A DNA stretch of 64,000 nt from Microbulbifer sp. MKSA007 (GTDB lineage: Bacteria; Pseudomonadota; Gammaproteobacteria; Pseudomonadales; Cellvibrionaceae), in the NCBI GenBank assembly GCA_032615215.1, contig CP128433.1, forward strand, positions 889,501 through 953,500, given 5' to 3'. How positions within the stretch are numbered: position 1 is the stretch's first letter; every line of letters begins with the position of its first letter. The translations under genes were made by a program, and so were the position numbers. Under the pieces are notes generated by a model that had not been told where the DNA came from, did not search any database, and worked only from the letters and a program-made list of their open reading frames with translations. Of this stretch, positions 36,185 to 45,344 are shown piece after piece.

Positions 36185-36847
36185 TTATTCAGCCTTTTTG
36201 GCTTTCACCTTGATTTCTCTCAGTGATAGCGATCGGCGCTTCCCAGAGAGAAAGGCCTGTAGTTCAGGGACTTTCCCAAACCCGGTATAAAGATTTGCTC
36301 CGGCATCGCGCAGGGCGATATTTATCGCCTGAGTTAATGCCTGTTCCTGGGACTGTAAAAATGCGGTAGGGGTTTTTCCGTATGCGGTTATTACCCAGTT
36401 GGCAACCTGTCCGCCACTGGGGTCAAATGCGGTCATGTTATATTTAATCCATACCTCAAAAATATTGACCCTTGTCTCTCTGGGCATTGTGAACTGCAGC
36501 TCTCGCACTTCTGGAACTATCACCAGTTCGACATTGGCGGGGACTTCTTGTGGATAACTGGATAGAGATACGGTATCGGTAAACATGGAACCCAATACTG
36601 TTTCAAACAGATTTTTTTGTGCTCTGCCTGTGCTTATATTCCATTCTTCACGATCTTCACTGTCTTCTTTATAAGTGAAACTTTTAAAGTCCTCACTGAG
36701 GTAGAAGCCTACGGTTATTGGCAATTGATCGCCTATTGGGGATGGGTAATTGCCATCCACCTGTACTGTATGACTGCAAGCACCCAGGAAGAAACTTACA
36801 AGAATAAGTACCTTTAGGTGTCCAAAGGAAGTCGACCTATACCTCAT
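36185..36847 (-). CDS. Uncharacterised lipoprotein of the envelope locus (2)
   Basis: A 220-residue lipoprotein; lipobox LGACSH near residue 24. The mature part starts with ITVGFYLSEDFKSFTY and contains RAQKNLFETVLGSMFTDTV and ELVIVPEVRELQFTMPRETR, a pattern seen in small outer-membrane lipoproteins that assemble oligomers, like LptE/YajG-type proteins. This resemblance is loose. It lies 23 bases downstream of the second von Willebrand gene and forms part of the same transcript. Confidence 0.8.
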   Translation of the reverse strand: MRYRSTSFGHLKVLILVSFFLGACSHTVQVDGNYPSPIGDQLPITVGFYLSEDFKSFTYKEDSEDREEWNISTGRAQKNLFETVLGSMFTDTVSLSSYPQEVPANVELVIVPEVRELQFTMPRETRVNIFEVWIKYNMTAFDPSGGQVANWVITAYGKTPTAFLQSQEQALTQAINIALRDAGANLYTGFGKVPELQAFLSGKRRSLSLREIKVKAKKAE

Positions 36848-36870
36848 ATGTTCCTCCTTGAATCATTTAA

Positions 36871-37875
36871 CTAGCGAAAGTCATTCAACCCCACGAAAGT
36901 GCCGCCATTTCGATAGGTGAGTTCGCGCATAAGGGCCGCAAAGCGCAGTCCTGTGGTTTGTAGGTGTGGAGGGCGAGAGAACTGTACAGGGAATCCTACT
37001 GCATGGATTCTGATATTTCGTTTTCCCTCACCGTGCTTAGCATTTACCCGTTCGACAGCTAACATAACCCTGCGGATTGATTTTCCGGTGAATTCATCGC
37101 CAAGCACATAAATACTGATTTTCTTACTGGGATCATAAAAGCTGCGGACAGCTTTCTGGATACCTTCAACAGGGCTGGAGTTACTAAAAGGATTCCAGGA
37201 CTTCAACCGCTTTAGTATCGCTTGGCGGCGCCCAGGGGTATCTGGTATCCACTTGTTTCGATAATTGAAGAACATATAGTCCCCCATATCATTCATGACC
37301 TGGATACCTTTAACATTGGGATAAAGGTCTAGAGTATTGACCATCTCCGCCATCATTCGGTCCCAGCCGTAATTAAACATACTGCCGGAGGTGTCGATAA
37401 TGAAGAGTATGTATTCGCTGTCGACAGGGATTCCGCCAATAACATTGTTTTTACGCTGGTAGTTCTCGCCCAGTAGGCGACGCATTTCATCAGTGATGGA
37501 TTGTAGTGCAATGGTCAGCTCACCTTTGAGTTTGCCATCCTCACTTTGCCCCTCGGTTTTACTGGCAAATTCCGCTTGGAGCGCTTCCAACTCACCGCGC
37601 AGGTTGGCAATTCTCTTGCGCTCGATATCGATTTGTTCTCGCTTTGAATTTAGATCCCGGTTGATAACTGTGGTCTCACCACGGATTTCTGCCAGCTGTT
37701 GCTGTAGTTCCAATACCTGCCCTTCGAGGTCTACTTCAGCTTCCTCTAATACAATCGGTTCTGCAGTCTTGGCGATCATCAGCAGCAAAACAATTGCGCC
37801 AAATCCGCAGCAGATAACATCCAGGAAGGAAATGCTGAACTCCTCCTGGCGACGCTTTTTCTGTGCTCCTATCAT
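36871..37875 (-). CDS. Membrane-anchored von Willebrand A protein with ExbD-like helix (2)
   Basis: A 334-residue protein. A basic cytoplasmic start (AQKKRRQEE) leads to one membrane helix, FSISFLDVICCGFGAIVLLL, with Asp19 at its inner end as in ExbD/MotB. A coiled coil (about 45-110) follows, then a von Willebrand A domain with the metal site YILFIIDTSGSMFNYGWDRM (DxSGS) and a late LGDEFTG. This would place the A domain in the periplasm. I start at ATG 37875, which overlaps the stop of the first vWA gene (ATGA). The proton-channel protein of the locus is the obvious partner, by analogy. Confidence 0.85.
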   Translation of the reverse strand: MIGAQKKRRQEEFSISFLDVICCGFGAIVLLLMIAKTAEPIVLEEAEVDLEGQVLELQQQLAEIRGETTVINRDLNSKREQIDIERKRIANLRGELEALQAEFASKTEGQSEDGKLKGELTIALQSITDEMRRLLGENYQRKNNVIGGIPVDSEYILFIIDTSGSMFNYGWDRMMAEMVNTLDLYPNVKGIQVMNDMGDYMFFNYRNKWIPDTPGRRQAILKRLKSWNPFSNSSPVEGIQKAVRSFYDPSKKISIYVLGDEFTGKSIRRVMLAVERVNAKHGEGKRNIRIHAVGFPVQFSRPPHLQTTGLRFAALMRELTYRNGGTFVGLNDFR

Positions 37876-38954
37876 GGCCAGTCCCTCGAAGGTGCAAGGA
37901 AAGAGCCTTTGCTTTGCATCGCCAGCTTCCAAAATTCACTAGCCGCAAATGGGTCCCCCTCCATAGGGGCAAGAATGACATTGATGGGGATATTCTTGGG
38001 GAGCACTTTGACCGCGCGCTTGAATAGACTGCGCCTGTCTCTACCAGAAATAGTGGGTTTTCTGGGCGCACTCATCCCTTGGGTCGGTAACCCATCGGTA
38101 ATGAGAATAATGTTGTCGGGCAGTGGCGTCATAGCGTTAATAGCGTTAAATACTCTCTCTAGACTGGTACCATTTTCTGGCACTACTTCATCTAGCCCTT
38201 TGATAGCCTGGTCCAACTGGTCGCGGTCATCTACATTGAGCCAGCGATCTTCTGTACCGGCTATTGCGGCACGAAAAGAGGTATTAAAAGTATAGATCTG
38301 GTATTGGCTATCCCTGGGAAACTGAGCAGTTAGCCAGGAGACTGTGCTGACGGCCCTGCGCCATTTTTCAGTTTTGCGTTTGACCGGTGAAGACATGTTA
38401 CGGGCGCGTATTATTTTAATAAGCTCGTCGCCGAGCATGGACGCAGATGAATCCAATAGTATCAGGATGCGATTACCGCCTAGGCGCAGGCCGGTGAGGT
38501 ATTGACGGTCCCCATCACCGACAAATTTACGAACGTTATTTCCCAGCTTTTTATTTTCTTCCTCAAGGTTCTTTTTCGCCTGCTCCAGTTTTTTGAGTTT
38601 ATCTTGTAGCCTCTTGATATCCTCTTCTTCATCGATACTGTCGATTTCAGCGATATTGCCTTTGGTTTCCTCTATTTTCTCCAAAATGCGCCTGGCAAGC
38701 CCTTGAGCCTCAACCAGTTCATCACTAACGACATCCAGAGTATTTCTGGCTTGAACTAAGTGTTCCTGTCCAAATTCCACCTCCTCTTCCAGAAGGTTCA
38801 CCTCGGCAGTGAGATCTTCAGTCTCTACTTCAACTTGGTGATCGGAGCCGTGTTTGATAATAAGAAAAATTAACGCTACTGCCCCAAAACCACAGGACAT
38901 GATATCGAGGAAGGACAGGCTAAATGTGGAAAAACGACGCTTTTTACGCCCCAT
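37872..38954 (-). CDS. Membrane-anchored von Willebrand A protein with ExbD-like helix (1)
   Basis: A 360-residue protein built like its neighbour: MGRKKRRFSTF, a helix FSLSFLDIMSCGFGAVALIF with Asp17, a long Glu/Lys-rich coiled coil (about 45-135) and a von Willebrand A domain with RILILLDSSASMLGDE (DxSxS), a Thr in ENGTSLERVF and IILITDGLPTQG. The two genes look like an old duplication that has diverged in the A domain. Each has the metal-site residues. It overlaps the Hsp70-like gene by eleven bases. Confidence 0.87.
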   Translation of the reverse strand: MGRKKRRFSTFSLSFLDIMSCGFGAVALIFLIIKHGSDHQVEVETEDLTAEVNLLEEEVEFGQEHLVQARNTLDVVSDELVEAQGLARRILEKIEETKGNIAEIDSIDEEEDIKRLQDKLKKLEQAKKNLEEENKKLGNNVRKFVGDGDRQYLTGLRLGGNRILILLDSSASMLGDELIKIIRARNMSSPVKRKTEKWRRAVSTVSWLTAQFPRDSQYQIYTFNTSFRAAIAGTEDRWLNVDDRDQLDQAIKGLDEVVPENGTSLERVFNAINAMTPLPDNIILITDGLPTQGMSAPRKPTISGRDRRSLFKRAVKVLPKNIPINVILAPMEGDPFAASEFWKLAMQSKGSFLAPSRDWP

Positions 38955-40247
38955 ATCGCTCCACGCTAATCGCAGTTATCACATCTTGATAATCTGCAAC
39001 TCCAATTGTATCGCCGGCGTTGAGATTAACGGGTGACTCAATCTCTTTTCCATTGAGTGTGAGCTGAATTCCAGCATCCACCCGCAAAGCAAGTCTGCCG
39101 GCATGATTTGTGACTGTTGCGGCAGGGTGCTCCGGTGGTGTTGGGGTGACTTGAAATTTCTCGTCATGCCAGAAAACGAATAGAGGTTCCTGGGCGGCCA
39201 GTGCCTTGTGGCCAAAAAGTAAATGTGTCGCTACGGTTTCTGAGGATTTCTCTACATGCACCTTGACCTCGTTGGGGGGAGGGCAGTGACAGAGTTGATC
39301 AGTTTCAATGTACTGCTATCACTGCGCAATTCTTTCCAGCGATGATTGATGGCATGTGCAATGGAGTCTCTTGAGAGAAGATGTACACGTTGGGCAAGCT
39401 GAATTCCCCCTGGAATATCAGCCCAGCGATGGGAGATAAAACTCACACTTTGACTTTCCTCCAGGTTTTCAATCATTGCTCGTATACGGGATAGGAGAGG
39501 GGTTGTTGCATCTTGAAGCTGCCGCAGGCTGATCTTTGCTGTTCGATCATCAAGTTCAGCTAGAACTTCTCCGTGACGCATCGCTCGATCAGTCCACTGG
39601 GGCATCAAATCATAGAGTTGCTGTTCTGATTCAGCTGAATGGAGAGGGTCAAATCGGCACTGCATAATAAATGCATCGGTAAATACACGAGCCCAGGATT
39701 CCTGGAAGTTGTGTAGTCCTGCGTCGGCAACAGTTTCTACCGTTTTCACCGTGGCTTGCTTATCCACAGCAATCTTTGTTACCAGTGTCTGGTGGAGTTG
39801 TAGGTCGATATGCAGCTGGATTCCAGCAGGAGCCAAATTACCCAGGCACGCGGTTGCAGCATCAACAATGCCTACGATATTGATATCGCTGACTTTAATA
39901 ACTCCCAGAAGTAAGGCCAGTTGTTCGTGGGTAAAATTGCCGGGAACAGCGAGAACAATTTCATCGGGAAGGTCACAGTGCTCCGCTATTTCCTGAAGGT
40001 GGCAGTAGACCAAGTCGGCATGGTGGCGGCAGCGTTGATTTTCTGACTTTAGCGACTCGAGGCTCAGTCTTCTCCAAAACTGGTTGTTAACCTGAGTCGG
40101 ATGGCTCCTGGCACGCATTTGAGCTGAGGTACCAATATGAATTTTATTGTGTTCAATAACTGCAATTCCAGGACTTTCCAGTACTTCGTTAGTATTTGAA
40201 AATACACGTAATCCGCAGTCATTTATTTCCAGGACGCCTTGTCCCAT
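38944..40247 (-). pseudogene. Hsp70/actin-like ATPase-fold protein, frameshifted at C6
   Basis: Frame one (39252-40247) gives 331 residues; a second frame (to 38944) adds about 100. The break is at six G on the plus strand (39274-39279). One more base gives VTALPPNEVKVHVEKSSETV and a 434-residue protein. The N-terminus, MGQGVLEINDCGLRVF, stands where Hsp70/actin-fold proteins have phosphate-binding loop 1; EIVLAVPGNFTHEQLALLL and IVGIVDAATACLGNL fit the fold. The canonical DLGT residues are changed, so ATP use is uncertain. The C-terminal part (ATHLLFGHKAL, LTLNGKEIESPVNLNAGDTI) is beta-rich. Probably one intact gene with an under-called base. Confidence 0.75.
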
Positions 40248-40285
40248 GGGTTTATTCCTCGCTACGACTTATTCAGGTAAAACCG

Positions 40286-41080
40286 CTAGCTGATTTTCAG
40301 GAAACGCAGTAAGCGGTTGTCACAGTAACTTTGTGTATCCAACACCAGGCGCTCCTGCATGAGTTGTAGCTGGTGAGTGAAAAACATAATGACGATACTA
40401 ATTACCAGGGCGATAAAGGTAGAGTTAAACGCGACCCCCAGACTTACCGTCACGCCAGCTATATCCCCCTCTACGGCTCTATGCGCCTGTGATAATGCTT
40501 CGCCGATACCTCGTACCGTGCCAATAAAGCCGATAGATGGAATAGCCCAGGTAATATAGCGAACCATTGCCAGTTCAGAATCGAGTCTGTCTCCCTCAGT
40601 TTCGCAAACCTCTTTTACAGAGTTGGAAACGGCGGCGACATTCTTGGTAGAACCGAATCGCTGCAGGGCGGTGAGTAGTGCCCTGGGAACTAAATATCGT
40701 CGTTCCTCTTCAGGAAGGGCTTGTATCGGGCGGGATAAATCACGGGTATCCTCGGGAAGAATAGGAGTTCCCTCGCTGATATTAAGTAGAGCTTTGTCCA
40801 GTAATTTTCGCTCGCGAATGCTTCTCTGTGCCTTTAGTCCCATAATGGCCATTGCCCACAACATCAGAACAAAGCAGGCCTCTTGCTCATAGTCGCGCAT
40901 CACAATGTAGATAGAGCGTTGTTGAACGTAGGTTTCCCCAGCGGCCTCCCTCGCCAGTTGCTCCTCAATTAGCGTATCTGCATTAGGGCGAATAATGGCG
41001 ACATAAATCGCATGGACCAAAATAATAGACCCCAGAAGAGCAAAGACCTGGAAGACAAAATCTGATGATTTAAATTTCAT
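40286..41080 (-). CDS. MotA/TolQ/ExbB-family proton channel protein
   Basis: A 264-residue inner-membrane protein. A first helix (SSDFVFQVFALLGSIILVHA) and a second (CFVLMLWAMAIMGL) are followed by a cytoplasmic region and two channel helices, MVRYITWAIPSIGFIGTVRG and VTVSLGVAFNSTFIALVISI, the ExbB/TolQ signature with its Thr/Ser residues. In known systems five such subunits surround a dimer of an Asp-bearing single-helix protein and turn proton flow into motion. No ordinary ExbD or TolR is in this locus; the two von Willebrand proteins have the matching helix. Confidence 0.92.
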   Translation of the reverse strand: MKFKSSDFVFQVFALLGSIILVHAIYVAIIRPNADTLIEEQLAREAAGETYVQQRSIYIVMRDYEQEACFVLMLWAMAIMGLKAQRSIRERKLLDKALLNISEGTPILPEDTRDLSRPIQALPEEERRYLVPRALLTALQRFGSTKNVAAVSNSVKEVCETEGDRLDSELAMVRYITWAIPSIGFIGTVRGIGEALSQAHRAVEGDIAGVTVSLGVAFNSTFIALVISIVIMFFTHQLQLMQERLVLDTQSYCDNRLLRFLKIS

Positions 41081-41104
41081 GGCGATACTCGCTAGAAGCT
41101 ATTT

Positions 41105-41314
41105 CTATATATCTACGGGAAAGGAAACTGATAAGTCTTCGGAGATTTCTTCCGAGGCTTTATAGTCATCTGAATTACTTTTATTCCTAGTTATTGGTGC
41201 TTCTTTTTTGGGGATTACTGCCGCTGTTTGTTGGTTCTCCTCCGGCTTGTTTTCATCTTCTGCGTACGCGAAGTTGATAAATAGAAGCAGTAAAGTTAGT
41301 AATAAAAATTTCAC
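41105..41314 (-). CDS. Small secreted protein of the envelope locus
   Basis: A 69-residue protein with a signal peptide (LLLTLLLLFINFAYA) and a short, hydrophilic, disordered mature part ending SVSFPVDI. It lies between the channel gene and the PEGA-SUMF1 gene with 10- and 24-base gaps, so it is probably translated. It may be a small periplasmic subunit. I know no relative. Confidence 0.6.
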   Translation of the reverse strand: MKFLLLTLLLLFINFAYAEDENKPEENQQTAAVIPKKEAPITRNKSNSDDYKASEEISEDLSVSFPVDI

Positions 41315-41323
41315 ACTAGTCTC

Positions 41324-43413
41324 CTAATTCACCCAGCGGGCAAGGCGAAAGCCAATATCATTACGAGCGGATTCTCCGTAATCACGGTAGGAGAGGCGTA
41401 ACTCAGTCAACCCCGAATGACGCCAACTGGAACCGCGGATTACATGGAAGTCCCCATCCTCTGGACCGACAGGGTTTTCTTCGATACGTCGGGATAACCC
41501 GGTCCCTATCGTGTATAGATCGTGAATCCATTCAGAGACATTTCCACCTAAGTCATAAATACCAAAAGCATTAGGACTGTAGCTACCTACCGGTGAGGTA
41601 GCTGCGTAACGATCACTGTAGGTGCGAAGGACTGCAGGAACTAGTTTTGTGGCAGTAGTATCTGCGTAGTTTCCGGAATTGCTCTTTATTGGTAGCTCAT
41701 TTCCCCAAGGGAATTTTTTCATGGTGCCCTGATCGTATCGTGCGACCCAGGCCCATTCGGCTTCAGTCGGTAAACGATAACCGTTGGCTGCGCCATCAAA
41801 GCCGACAACACGCCCGGCTTCCGTCAAATAGACCGGTGTGAGACCGTCTTTTTCACTGAGCCAGTTGCAAAATAGTACTGCCTCTACCCAACTGACATTT
41901 ACAACTGGCAGATTGTCATTGTCGAGACTGACACCATTGACATGGCTTGAGGTATGCAGGCGCTTGAAACGCCGATATTCCCGGTTGGTAACTTCAGTGG
42001 TGCCAATATAGAAAGGCCGATTTAGAGATACCTGACGCATAACCTCGTTTGCCCGCCGCCCCTGTTCTCGCCGGGATGATCCCATGGTAAATACGGCGTT
42101 GGGGCGCATGAGTTTCATGGTGCCGCCAGCTGCGTGACGCAAAGTTGAGGGGTTTCTCTCCAGCGCGCTTGTTCGGATGTAAGCAGTACCGCCCTGACAG
42201 TTTGCTCCAGTTTGGTGCTGGGAATGACACGAGTGTCAAATTCCTGGTAGCCCTGTTTGCGTACGACAATGTTATGGCTGCGAGCTGGTAGGTTAAAAGT
42301 TTGTCCACTGTTCCCGGCGTATTGACCATCAATGTAAACTTCCGCATCTGGAGGGACGCTACTGACGTGAACCCTGCCGTACACAGCATTTAGGTTTATA
42401 TTCAGGTCCCGCTGTGTTCCAGCACCGAGGTCAACTGTGTGCTCAATAGAGGCGTAGCCATCCTTGAAGAAGCGAAGTCTATGTCTGTGGCCGGAGGCCA
42501 ATTCCAGTTCCAGTGGGGTATGACCGCGAAACTCTCCGTTGACTGTCACTCCCGCTCCCTCTGGGGTGGTAACAACGCGTAAAAGTCCATCAGCGGGTCC
42601 CAGGCTGACGGTTGCAAGCGTTTGATCGACACCGGCTGTAACAGCGACAGGAATATCGACAGTTTTATGTTCCGGCAGTGAAATGGATACGGTTCTGTCG
42701 CCCTGAACTAATTCAGTGGTCAGTGGTGTTCTGCCGAGAACTTTTCCTTCAACCGTGACCGTGGCCCCGGGAGGGTTGCTGCTGACGGTGATATTGGCCC
42801 AGGCCGGTCGAAGCGCGGTCTCCAGTGTGTGGGTATTGTCTAGCCCCTCAACATTGATTTCACGGGTGAACGGCAAGTACCGGTCTGATAGGACAGTCAC
42901 ACGCATAGGACCTGCGTTGATTGCCTCCACAAGACCATTTTTATTGGGTACTTCCCGTCCATTAATAAGGATTTTTACTGGTACAGGGGGCGTTGTTTTA
43001 ACCTGTAGGTGGCCTGGAAGTTTTTCCAGGGAAACGGAGTGGCGACTGTGCCCGTCACGTTTTACTTCGACTTCGCCACTCTGGGGCAAATAGCCGTCAG
43101 CACTGATCGTGAATTGATAATTACCAGGTAAAACCAAATGTCCATCGCCCAGAGGGATGGCGAACCCACTGACTTTGATGCGGGCATCAACCGGGTTGGT
43201 ATCAAAGATTAATGACCGCGCCATAATCAGATAGCTGAGTGCAAAAGTAGCGAGTAAAAGGCAACCTGCGACAATCAATGCTCGCTTAGAAAGAAAGAGT
43301 CGCGCGCGGGTAGATTTTATTTGTACAGGGGTGAATCCAACTGGCTCAATCAGGCTTTGTTCCTGAACTGGCGGCTTCTCATCCTGGACAGGTACTGCTT
43401 CCTTCACTGTCAT
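41324..43413 (-). pseudogene. Five-PEGA / SUMF1-like fusion protein, frameshifted near 42150
   Basis: The first frame (42115-43413, 432 residues) has a cytoplasmic head, one membrane helix (about 48-68) and five PEGA-type beta repeats (for example ANITVSSNPPGATVTVEGKV and RVHVSSVPPDAEVYIDGQYA). The second (41324-42142) is a SUMF1/FGE-like domain: VFTMGSSRREQGRRANEV, GYRLPTEAEWAWVARY, LGGNVSEWIHDLY and IGFRLAR. The frames overlap without a good start for the second; adding one base near C4 (42149-42152) joins them as WRETPSTLRHAAGGTMKLMR, 696 residues. The catalytic Cys residues of true formylglycine-generating enzymes are absent, so the domain probably binds rather than oxidises. Confidence 0.82.
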
Positions 43414-43585
43414 TTATGTTTCCCTATTGCTGGTACTTATAGATTTTTCGCAATGGCATTGGTTTGGCACGCATAGCTTTATGCTCAGTCAGCCTGACCA
43501 AAGGTGGGTACACAATTTTCTATCTGCAGAAAGCTTAGCTTGCTGGCGTAATCTGCATGGGGATTTATAGGGTGTTTGTCACAGA

Positions 43586-43616
43586 ACACCTCGTTTCGCT
43601 CAGCTCAACGAGGTGT
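43586..43616 (-). terminator. Hairpin inside the envelope locus
   Basis: ACACCTCGTT and AACGAGGTGT form a perfect ten-pair stem (with CAG/CTG beyond), in the 273-base gap between the TPR gene and the PEGA gene. There is no T-run on the minus strand. It may attenuate or process the transcript between upstream and downstream halves of the locus. Confidence 0.45.
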
Positions 43617-43686
43617 CTGTTGTCATCGCAGCTCATTACGGAAAATCTTATTTTTAGAGTTTATGCTGCTGTCTGGGTTCTCTCAT

Positions 43687-45243
43687 TTAACTATTATTGG
43701 CACCGTTTATTCTTTCGGCACATTGGATAACAACTTCCGTTGTGGGCTTACCTGGTTTTACAACAAACTCTTGGCGAACGTCTCGGTAACCTTCTCTGGT
43801 ACCAATGGCGATATAGCGCCCAGGTTTCAGCGCGATTTCCCGTTGGTCAAAATTACCTAATTTCCCTACATGGTAAATGGTGACACTGGTGGTTCGATCT
43901 GACTTGAATTTAACCGGTAAGGGGATCAGGGCTTGTGTTAGGGCATTTTCAAGGTCTTCAATTTGTCTTTGCAGCCTTGGGGTTTTAGTATTGAGTTTGC
44001 GAGCGTCTGTTAGTACTTGTCGGGCAAAATAGTTCCTTTTACCTTCGCCAAGGGTTAATGGATCTTGAATTAAGTCTTTTAACTGGTCATCCAGTTTTGC
44101 TCTGGCAGCAGCTCTAGCCTTGCCTGTTATTGCGTCCACCAGGCTAGAGTCCTTCTTGACCAGATCTGTATAACTTTTTAGGGCTCTGTGCCATTCTTCC
44201 TTGGTTTCTTCCATGCGGGCTTGTTGGAGGAGTTTTTCTATCTGCACTCTGTCAGCTTCATTTTGTGCTTGTGCTAAGCCGATATCGGGGGCTTTTGCTG
44301 TTGGCTTTAAGTTCTTTGCTCGATGAAAATAGGATTTTGCCGATTCAAATTTTTCTTCGGCAATTGCACCGTAGCCAGATGACATCGCGCTTTGATAATC
44401 CCTTTCTGTAATTGCACCCTCAACCTTTGCTAATAGATCCTGAGCATCGGCTGTTTCTGAGTCGATCGCGAGAGATTTCTTGAGCTGTTCCTGGGCCAAA
44501 TCCAATTTGGCCTGTTTAAATGCCTTTGTTCCTTGAGTTAAGTGCCACCAAGCGAGGGGGAGTTTGTCGGCTCGCTCAATACCCTTAAGGCCTCTGGGAT
44601 GGTTATTGGATATGGTTAATACCATCTTGAAAGCATCGCTGGCGGAATCCTTATCTCCCTGACTCAGAGCTCGATTACCTTCACTAATATGCGTTTCAAT
44701 ACGCTCGGGAATACTATCTTTCAGGTACTCTAATGCCTGGAGTGATTCCCGGTATTTTTCGAGCGCTGCCATAAAATTTCGTTTGCGATAAATTTCATCA
44801 GCTTTTAGAGCCAAGTCTTCAGCAGAATAGAATTCTTCAAAAGCCCATACTTCTACCTTTCGATCTTTGAGCTCTTCTTTGATTTCAAGAATTTCCTGGA
44901 GAACCTTTTGAACCTCCCTGCGCTGCTGCATTATTTCTGCATCGCTATAAGGAGATTTTTGGTTGCTCTCCACAGGTGCGCTGTTTCCAGGCTGTACGGA
45001 GACAATTGTATCGGCTGAACGCTTTGGTGGTTTTACAACTTGAGGAAGCCCCCAAAATACACCGACCAGTGCGCTTACCATTATCACCCCAAGAACGGCG
45101 GGCCAGTAGGACCTTTGCTCCCGTTGATGAATAGCGTTGGCAGTCGTTGACTTAGGGGATTTAGAGCTTTCCTCTCCGCCGAATGTGAATTCTGCGGGCT
45201 CTATATGAACTGTATCTTCCTTGGAGTTATCGCGGTGCTGCAT
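43687..45243 (-). CDS. Membrane-anchored TPR protein with PEGA-like C-terminus
   Basis: A 518-residue protein: about 45 cytoplasmic residues, one membrane helix (SYWPAVLGVIMVSALVGVFW), a coiled coil (IMQQRREVQKVLQEILEIKE) and then tetratricopeptide-like helices from about 130 to 400 (NFMAALEKYRESLQALEYL, AKLDLAQEQLKKSLAID). The last 100 residues are beta-rich and PEGA-like (SVTIYHVGKLGNFDQREIAL, GYRDVRQEFVVKPG). It would project into the periplasm and could be a scaffold for the PEGA-SUMF1 protein. Unnamed family. Confidence 0.82.
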   Translation of the reverse strand: MQHRDNSKEDTVHIEPAEFTFGGEESSKSPKSTTANAIHQREQRSYWPAVLGVIMVSALVGVFWGLPQVVKPPKRSADTIVSVQPGNSAPVESNQKSPYSDAEIMQQRREVQKVLQEILEIKEELKDRKVEVWAFEEFYSAEDLALKADEIYRKRNFMAALEKYRESLQALEYLKDSIPERIETHISEGNRALSQGDKDSASDAFKMVLTISNNHPRGLKGIERADKLPLAWWHLTQGTKAFKQAKLDLAQEQLKKSLAIDSETADAQDLLAKVEGAITERDYQSAMSSGYGAIAEEKFESAKSYFHRAKNLKPTAKAPDIGLAQAQNEADRVQIEKLLQQARMEETKEEWHRALKSYTDLVKKDSSLVDAITGKARAAARAKLDDQLKDLIQDPLTLGEGKRNYFARQVLTDARKLNTKTPRLQRQIEDLENALTQALIPLPVKFKSDRTTSVTIYHVGKLGNFDQREIALKPGRYIAIGTREGYRDVRQEFVVKPGKPTTEVVIQCAERINGANNS

Positions 45244-45344
45244 AGTGATTCCGCCGTGTTATTCAGTGACCCAGTGAAGATGTTGGGTATTCAGTAATAA
45301 CTAATCACAATGATTAGCGTGCTTTTGGGTACCTCTAACGTGAT

